Assembly (NCBI GenBank): GCA_958295765.1
Contig: CATQHB010000002.1
Location: 2,592,091 to 2,656,090, forward strand
DNA length: 64,000 bases
Direction: 5' to 3'
Source of the DNA: an uncultured Dehalococcoidia bacterium
GTDB lineage: Bacteria; Chloroflexota; Dehalococcoidia; Lucifugimonadales; UBA3495
Below the pieces are notes generated by a model. The model made no database searches. It was not told the origin of the DNA and was given only the letters and a program-made list of their open reading frames with translations. Below are positions 58,771-64,000 of the stretch, in pieces. Both the position numbers and the translations under genes were made by a program. Numbering within the stretch: position 1 is the stretch's first letter; each line of letters opens with the position of its first letter.

Positions 58771-61700
58771 CTAGCCGGCCTCGCCGGCGCGGAGTACCTG
58801 CTGCACGTCCAGGCGGGCGGTGAACCAGGCCAGCCATACGGCGTTGCCCACCGCTACGGCGGCCAGGGCCAGGTAGGCCACCGCCAGGGTGAGCCAGTCG
58901 GTTTGCAGCGCCATCGGCGGCGTTACCCGCACTCCCCCCTCGGACACCTCCAGCACCGGCAGCAGGGCGGCGCCGATTTGCTGGCCGGCCCAGGTGCCCA
59001 GCCCGACGCCGCAGACCACCATCAGCAGCAGGTTGAACCATACCATACCATTAAGCTGCCCCGCCGAGGAACCTAAAGTGCGGAGCAGGGCGAACTCGGT
59101 GCGCCGTTCTCCGGTGTCGATGTAGGAAAACAGCACCACGCCGGAGGCGCTGGCTAACACCAGGGCCAGAAACATCAGGGCCAGCAAGCCGCCCCAGTTG
59201 GCGTTGGTCAGGGGCCGCTCTCCCCGCTGCCGGATTTCCACTTCGGCCCGGCGGACTTCCCGAACCTGCACGCCCCGCTCCGCCAGCGCGCCGGAGAGCA
59301 TAGAAAGGGCCGGTTCCGGGTTGGCGGCGGCCCATACTTCGTTAGGCCCGGCGCCGGTACGCCGGCCGTGCCGGTTGGCGTACAGGTTAAAGGTCTCCAA
59401 ATCCAGCGCCACAAAGGGCTGCTCCCGGGGGTCAAGGGTCGGGAAGTAGTCGGCCACCGCCGCCACCCGAATGGGCAGGGCAAAGGTGGCAATGCTCAGG
59501 GTCAGCACGTCGCCCGGCGCGGCGTCGGCCAACTCCAGCACTTCCGGGGAGACCAGGGCGGGAATGGCCGTGTCCGGCGCGCCGGGGCGAATTCCGCGCA
59601 GGCCCACGCCGCCCGGCGCCCAACTGAAGGCCGCCGACGGTTGCCCCCCGGTCCGGGCCACCGCCTCGCTGGTTTCCAGGGCGTAAAGGCCGGGGCGGGT
59701 AAAGTCCTCTACCGGCTGCCAATTCTGCAACGCCTGCGCGCCGGTCAATGCTACTTCACCACCGGGGCCAAGCACCGCCAGTTCGTCCAGGAACAACGCC
59801 CCCGGTTCGTTGAGGCCGAACCGGCTGGAGAGTTGCAGGTTGATGAGGGTAAAGGGCGGCGTCACGGCCGGCGATTCGGCGTCCCGGCTGCGGCTGGAAA
59901 TCGGCGCCAGCGGGCCGGCAAGCCGCTGCCAGCCCCGTTCCTCCGGTTCGCCCAACAAGGCATCAAAGTAGTAGCCGTTGGCGTCCCGGAGCCGGGCCTG
60001 CAAGGTCAACCGGGCGCCGGGCTGCCCCGGATTGGCCCATACCGCCAGCCCGGTGGCCTCCGGGGGCAGTTCGATTCCGTCCCACCCGGCGGCAGCCTCA
60101 GGCTTGAGCCGGGCAATCAGTTGCTCCAACGATTGGCCGGCGGCAAAGTCGGGGCGGAACCAGGCAACTTCGGCAAAGTTATCCGTATCCACCGCCAGGA
60201 CGGAAAGGCGGGCGGTGCTGAATCCCTGGGTCAACAGGCTGCCGGTAACCCGCGATACTTCGGCCAGATGCAGCGCGGCCCCGGCCCCGGCCCCGTCTCT
60301 GGTAGTAAGACGGGGTTCCAGACCCAGGGAGGCTACCGGGTTCCGGTCGCCGTTGTGCTGAACCCGCAGGTCGGCCCCTACCTGATACCTGGCCCGGTCT
60401 TCCTGGCTGCGTTGCAGGGTGGAGCCGAAGGCGCTGCCGATAACGCCCAGGGCGGTCGCCAGCATCAGCAGCACCACCAGGCTGCCGGGGACTATCGGGT
60501 CCCGGCCCACCCGCCGCAAGCCCTGCACCAGCCAGACCGGCCCCACCGGCTCCATCAGCCGGGCCAGCAGGGCCACCGCCAGGGGAAAGAACCGCAGCAC
60601 GATTAGCCCCAAGGCCAGCAGCCCCAATACCGGCCCCAGCAGCAGGGTAAAGTCGATTTCCAACTCCCCCCGGCCTACCGGCCGCAACAGAAAGGTATCC
60701 CGGCTCTGGATTTGCCACCACAGCAGGCCGATGAGGGCCAGCAGCAGAAAGTCCAGGTAGTAGCGGTGCAGCAGGGGGGCGCGGGCCGGGCGGGCGCCGG
60801 CTTGGCGGAACTCCACGATGCCCTGCCGGGCCGCCGCCAGGGTCGCCAGGGTCAGCACCACCACCGACAGCAGCGCGCCGCCGGCGCCCAGCAGAAAGGC
60901 CCGGTAGGACAGGGCGATGAGGGCGCGGTTTCCCTCAATATCAAAGAACAGGCTGCCCAACACGCCGGCCACCGGCGGCGCCAGCAAAGTCCCGACGGCC
61001 ACCGCCGGAATCGCCAGCAGCAGCCCTTCGACCAGCACCATCAGGCCCACCTGCCAGGTAGTGGCGCCCCGGCTTTTCAGCATGGCGATTTCGGCGCTGC
61101 GGGAACGGACGGTCAAAGCGGATACCAGGGCCAGGTAGTAGGCCAGGATGCCCACCACCAAGAATACCATCAGGAACAGGGGTATCCGGGAGAGGAGTAA
61201 CTGTTCCGAGTAGCGGGCCAGCAGCCGTTCCAGCTTGATGCTGACCGAGGAGTTGTCCAGGTTGGCATAGACGCCGTGCCGCATTGCCCGGATGGACGAC
61301 TGGAGTTGTTCCACCTCGCCGGCCCGCACGCCCCGCCGGTTCAGGTCGAAAATCCAGGTTACGTTGGAATAGATGCCGGGGTAAGCGCCGGCCACCTGCT
61401 CCAGGATGGCCGCTTCCGTGGTGAACAGGGGAACGGTGGCCCATTGTTCGTTGTGATGGCTGAAGTTGTGTTCCCGCCCGTACCAGAAGTCATCGGCAGG
61501 GTTGACCCGGTGGAACAGGCCCACAATCCGAACCCGGTGGGGTTTGTCCTCCAGCACCCCGGAGGCCGGGGCTATGTCCAGTTCATCGCCCACTGCCAGG
61601 CCCACCAGTTCCGCCCCGGAGACTTCGATGGCCGCCTCCAGCGCCGCGCCGGGGGTTCCGTCGGGTTCGGCCGGCCAGTGGCCTTCCACCAGTTGGCTGC

Positions 61701-62142
61701 GTTTTTCGGTAAAGAGGCCGGTCATATATTGAATCCGGCCCCGGGGTCGGGCGTCTTGAGGCAGGTCAAACCGGGAATCGCCGGTAAAGAAAAAGGTAGC
61801 GGTTTCCAGCAGCCGGGCCTCATCCTCCAAGTAGGGCCGGAAGGTAGAACTGACCCGCGCCTCCACGTAGTTTATCCCGGATTGATAAACCGAGGCGCGC
61901 CGCTCGGCGGTAGCCGGTTCCTCCAGGTTATGGAAAATACGCACCCAGAAGTTGACTTCTGAGGCATCAGCCTCCTGCAACGTGCGGCGCAGCGCCGCCT
62001 CGGCCAGCAGGTCGGAAAACACGACGCTGGCCGACAGCAGGGCCACCGAAAGCAGGATGCCCAAAAACAGCACCAACTCCAGCCGCCAAGCCGCCGCAAT
62101 CCTCCGCCGGGCAATAATGTAGGCCAGATGCAGAAAGGACAT
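58771..62142 (-). CDS. large FtsX-like ABC permease
   Basis: 1123 residues. An N-terminal transmembrane helix (LELVLFLGILLSVALLSASVVF, 22-43) is followed by a large extracellular MacB-PCD-like domain. A first FtsX block follows, with SALTVRSRSAEIAMLKSRGATTWQVGLMVLVEGLLLAIPAVAVG near 335-380. Several more helices (LLHRYYLDFLLLALIGLLWW, LLGLLALGLIVLRFFPLAVALL, VPGSLVVLLMLATALGVIGS) lead to a second extracellular domain and a final FtsX block (RRTEFALLRTLGSSAGQLNGMVWFNLLLMVVCGVGLG). It probably pairs with one of the two ATPases to move lipids, peptides or lipoproteins, or to transmit a signal. ATG 62142. Confidence 0.9.
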   Translation of the reverse strand: MSFLHLAYIIARRRIAAAWRLELVLFLGILLSVALLSASVVFSDLLAEAALRRTLQEADASEVNFWVRIFHNLEEPATAERRASVYQSGINYVEARVSSTFRPYLEDEARLLETATFFFTGDSRFDLPQDARPRGRIQYMTGLFTEKRSQLVEGHWPAEPDGTPGAALEAAIEVSGAELVGLAVGDELDIAPASGVLEDKPHRVRIVGLFHRVNPADDFWYGREHNFSHHNEQWATVPLFTTEAAILEQVAGAYPGIYSNVTWIFDLNRRGVRAGEVEQLQSSIRAMRHGVYANLDNSSVSIKLERLLARYSEQLLLSRIPLFLMVFLVVGILAYYLALVSALTVRSRSAEIAMLKSRGATTWQVGLMVLVEGLLLAIPAVAVGTLLAPPVAGVLGSLFFDIEGNRALIALSYRAFLLGAGGALLSVVVLTLATLAAARQGIVEFRQAGARPARAPLLHRYYLDFLLLALIGLLWWQIQSRDTFLLRPVGRGELEIDFTLLLGPVLGLLALGLIVLRFFPLAVALLARLMEPVGPVWLVQGLRRVGRDPIVPGSLVVLLMLATALGVIGSAFGSTLQRSQEDRARYQVGADLRVQHNGDRNPVASLGLEPRLTTRDGAGAGAALHLAEVSRVTGSLLTQGFSTARLSVLAVDTDNFAEVAWFRPDFAAGQSLEQLIARLKPEAAAGWDGIELPPEATGLAVWANPGQPGARLTLQARLRDANGYYFDALLGEPEERGWQRLAGPLAPISSRSRDAESPAVTPPFTLINLQLSSRFGLNEPGALFLDELAVLGPGGEVALTGAQALQNWQPVEDFTRPGLYALETSEAVARTGGQPSAAFSWAPGGVGLRGIRPGAPDTAIPALVSPEVLELADAAPGDVLTLSIATFALPIRVAAVADYFPTLDPREQPFVALDLETFNLYANRHGRRTGAGPNEVWAAANPEPALSMLSGALAERGVQVREVRRAEVEIRQRGERPLTNANWGGLLALMFLALVLASASGVVLFSYIDTGERRTEFALLRTLGSSAGQLNGMVWFNLLLMVVCGVGLGTWAGQQIGAALLPVLEVSEGGVRVTPPMALQTDWLTLAVAYLALAAVAVGNAVWLAWFTARLDVQQVLRAGEAG

Positions 62143-62150
62143 ATTTATCC

Positions 62151-62185
62151 AATTAGGAATTAGGAATTAGGAATTAAGAATTAGG
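62151..62185. repeat. family E repeat, left block
   Basis: AATTAGGAATTAGGAATTAG type block directly upstream of the large permease start. Its inverse is at 62840-62870, so the pair frames the whole gap between the two permease genes. Confidence 0.85.
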
Positions 62186-62216
62186 GCCGGCGCCAAGTCT
62201 GCGCCAAGAACAAAAT

Positions 62217-62407
62217 CCGCTCATGGTGAGCTTGTCGAACCATCTTTCCCTACCCGGCAGTTCCTCTCTCAAGCCGTCCTTCGACAAGCTCAGGATGAGC
62301 GGAATGGTCAACAACCCGAAATCCGCTCATGGTGAGCTTGTCGAACCATCTTTCCCTACCGGCCACTCCTCTCTCAGGCCATCCTTCGACAAGCTCAGGA
62401 TGAGCGG
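62217..62407. repeat. two tandem family C units, 106-bp period
   Basis: Left arms at 62217 and 62323; each unit ends in AGGATGAGCGGAA-GTCAACAACCCG. A further half arm lies at 62481-62506 and a decayed family B hairpin at 62532-62558. Confidence 0.88.
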
Positions 62408-62599
62408 AACAGTCAACAACCCGCCCACGGAACGGCCCACAACCTGCAACCCACTCATCAACAATCCACCCATCAACAACCCGCTCATGGTGAGCCTGTC
62501 GAACCACCCCGGCTGATTAGCATTATCACCGGTAGGGGCGAGTTTATAACCCACCCTACAAGGCAATCTCAGCATAAACCTGTCATTCCAGCCATAAAC

Positions 62600-62697
62600 C
62601 CGTCGTTCCGGCGAAAGCCGGAATCCAGAACGCTCGGCAGCCGGCTCGCACTTTTGCGGGAGGATTTCCTGGATTCCGGCTTTCGCCGGAACGACGG
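62600..62697. repeat. family A repeat (A17)
   Basis: Complete; preceded by a decayed left arm. From 62698 to 62839 I see only low-complexity CCCACCCC-like sequence. Confidence 0.9.
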
Positions 62698-62839
62698 TTG
62701 CCGGCGCCGGAATAACGGTTGCCTGGAATAACGGTTCCCCAAGTTGCCCCGGTCAAGCCGCAATTACCCAACCCACCCCTACGATTGCCCAACTCACCCC
62801 CACCACCCGCCAAGTCCACATCAAGCCTGAACCGTAAAC

Positions 62840-62870
62840 AATTCCTAATTCCTAATTCCTAATTATCAAT
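62840..62870. repeat. family E repeat, right block
   Basis: ATTCCTAATTCCTAATTCCT-type sequence overlapping the stop region of the truncated permease gene. Confidence 0.85.
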
Positions 62871-64000
62871 CCCCCATGCGCAGTATATCAGAGGGACGCA
62901 GCCGGCCCACCGCCACCGCCGCCAGCAGAATCGCCAGCAGCGCCGCGATGACCAGGTTCAGAATGACCAACGCAATCAACCACTCCTGCACCGTCAAGAC
63001 CATCGGCGGGACTACCGGGCGGCCCCCGGCCGTCTGCCCCAGAAACCCCAGCGTCCAGCGGCCCAGGAAGTAGCCGATGCCGGCGCCGGATACCAGGCCC
63101 ACCGCCGCCACTAACAGCCGTTCCAGCACCAGGACGCCGATAAGCTGCCCCCGGGAAAAGCCCAGGGCGCGGGCCACCGTCAACTCCACCCGCCCGGTGC
63201 GAATGGCAACCAGGGCGTGGGCGCCCAGGGCCAGGGTTACGGCGACGGTCAAGGCGCCCAGGCTCAACAGCGTCAGCCCGTTCCAGCCGCCGCCGGCCAG
63301 CGGGTCGCGGCCGGCCCGGTCCACCAGGGCCGCCCGGTCGCGGATGTTGGCCGATATAGAGGTGGCCTCCCGCACGGAACGAATGGCCTGCTCCCGGTCG
63401 GCCCCCTCCTCCAACGCCAGCCAATACTCCCGGGGCGGCAGGGGAATACCCCGAGGCACCCGCCGGGTGTATTCCTGAAAGGATTTCAGGGACACCAACA
63501 GGAAAGGCCGGTTGGCCGTCGCCATTGTTGGGAAGTAGTCGGCCTTGTCCTGGATAACCACCGGAACCAGTTGGGCGCCGGTTGCCACCCGTACCGAGTG
63601 GCCGGCCGGCAGGCCGGGGCCGCCAATGGCCGCCAGGGGAAAGGAACCGGGCGGTATCAGTATCCCGCGCGGGGCTTGCAGAATCGGGTCCTGCCAGGAA
63701 TAGGCCAACCCGTTGCCGCCGTTGCGCCCGGCCTGGCTACTGACGGCGATAGTGTCGGCGGCCTCCCCGTCATGGGGCAGCGCCACCCAGCGGCCCTGTT
63801 CCTCAAAGCCCTCAATAACCAGACCCTCCCCGGAATCGACAGCATCCGGGGCATCCGGGGAACCGACAGAATCCAAGGAACCGGCCGGGCCGGACTTTAC
63901 CGTGATGTCGTCCACGTAGATAGCCCCCGGCGGCATCCGGTAGAGAGACTTACCCACGAAGTAAACCGAAACCACGCTGTAGGGCCGGGCCAGCCAGCTT
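62866..64000 (-). CDS. FtsX-like ABC permease, C-terminal part (5' end beyond window)
   Basis: 378 codons, open to the right edge (the frame continues through SWLARPYSVVSVYFVGKSLY with no stop or clear start). An extracellular beta-rich domain is followed by GLTLLSLGALTVAVTLALGAHALVAIRTGRVELTVARALGFSRGQLIGVLVLERLLVAAVGLVSGAGIG, which is an FtsX block, and a last helix IALVILNLVIAALLAILLAAVAVGRL ending in RPSDILRMGD. Same family as the 1123-residue permease and the same strand; likely the first visible gene of the export cluster. Confidence 0.88.
   Translation of the reverse strand, partial: SWLARPYSVVSVYFVGKSLYRMPPGAIYVDDITVKSGPAGSLDSVGSPDAPDAVDSGEGLVIEGFEEQGRWVALPHDGEAADTIAVSSQAGRNGGNGLAYSWQDPILQAPRGILIPPGSFPLAAIGGPGLPAGHSVRVATGAQLVPVVIQDKADYFPTMATANRPFLLVSLKSFQEYTRRVPRGIPLPPREYWLALEEGADREQAIRSVREATSISANIRDRAALVDRAGRDPLAGGGWNGLTLLSLGALTVAVTLALGAHALVAIRTGRVELTVARALGFSRGQLIGVLVLERLLVAAVGLVSGAGIGYFLGRWTLGFLGQTAGGRPVVPPMVLTVQEWLIALVILNLVIAALLAILLAAVAVGRLRPSDILRMGD

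Noticed and set aside
59368-60606. 412-codon plus-strand ORF opposite the large permease
   Set aside because: Gln/Gly/Pro-rich antisense translation without domains.
1-64000. Genome-wide TGA reassignment to Trp
   Set aside because: Other genes here end in TGA at the normal C-terminus (2523-2525, 10230-10232), and the recoded sites align with Cys, not Trp.
1-64000. Insertion sequence or prophage
   Set aside because: No transposase, integrase, terminase or capsid gene is recognisable; the mobile-like content is limited to non-coding palindromic repeats.

Overview
The window is a gene-dense chromosomal segment of a GC-rich bacterium. The gene set fits a member of the Chloroflexota, most likely SAR202/Dehalococcoidia-like. 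It includes enolase-superfamily, LLM flavin-dependent, VOC-dioxygenase and FAD-linked oxidase enzymes, DUF3179 and DM13 proteins, rpsF-ssb-rpsR and nadB-nadC. This placement is inferred from gene content only, because there is no rRNA here. No transposase, integrase or phage gene was recognised.

Layout. 1-6.8 kb: HAD phosphatase and TrmH/SpoU rRNA methylase, two related nuclease-fold-like proteins, a three-repeat type I-E-like CRISPR array without cas genes, an enolase-superfamily enzyme, a small GIY-YIG-like protein, an esterase, and a glutaredoxin-DinB fusion. 7-12.1 kb: PAC2 protein, an SDR, a RidA-like protein, a conserved hypothetical, a ferredoxin:thioredoxin-reductase-like protein and a glutaredoxin. 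12.1-26 kb: single catabolic or redox genes separated by repeats, and one tRNA-Ser(GGA). 26-32.7 kb: cysS, ispF, glyA, rpsF-ssb-rpsR. 32.8-44 kb: twin PaREP1/HEPN-like genes, a PpiC/SurA foldase, homoserine dehydrogenase, a DNA methyltransferase with a 19-residue repeat tract, threonine synthase, three tandem coiled-coil membrane proteins, folE, a GNAT-like protein, an MshA-like glycosyltransferase and a DUF502 protein. 44.5-55.9 kb: PIG-L deacetylase, DUF885 peptidase-like, EthD-like, nadB-nadC, carboxymuconolactone decarboxylase-like, DinB, dtd, FmdB, amidase, rpsU. 56-64 kb: a MacB/LolCDE-like ABC export cluster on the minus strand that runs off the right edge.

Most notable system. Three genes contain in-frame TGA codons (four in total), and each falls exactly where the family has a redox-active cysteine: two glutaredoxins with UxxC in place of CxxC, and one FTR-like protein with CPU and CIU in place of CPC and CHC. 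In the FTR-like protein only the two cysteines of the catalytic disulfide are replaced, and all four Fe-S ligand cysteines remain. A compact hairpin follows three of the four TGA codons at SECIS-like distance, and a weaker one follows the fourth. TGA is an ordinary stop elsewhere in the window. This is read as a selenocysteine-based ferredoxin-to-glutaredoxin relay, with a predicted diselenol/diselenide active site in the FTR. Conventional gene callers would break these genes into fragments.

Intergenic DNA is dominated by five families of palindromic, MITE-like repeats, named A to E in the feature list. They fill almost every gap above 300 bases, sometimes in tandem or nested in one another. 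Two genes (trmH-like and folE) appear to lack ATG/GTG/TTG at their true 5' ends and may use ATT or ATC.
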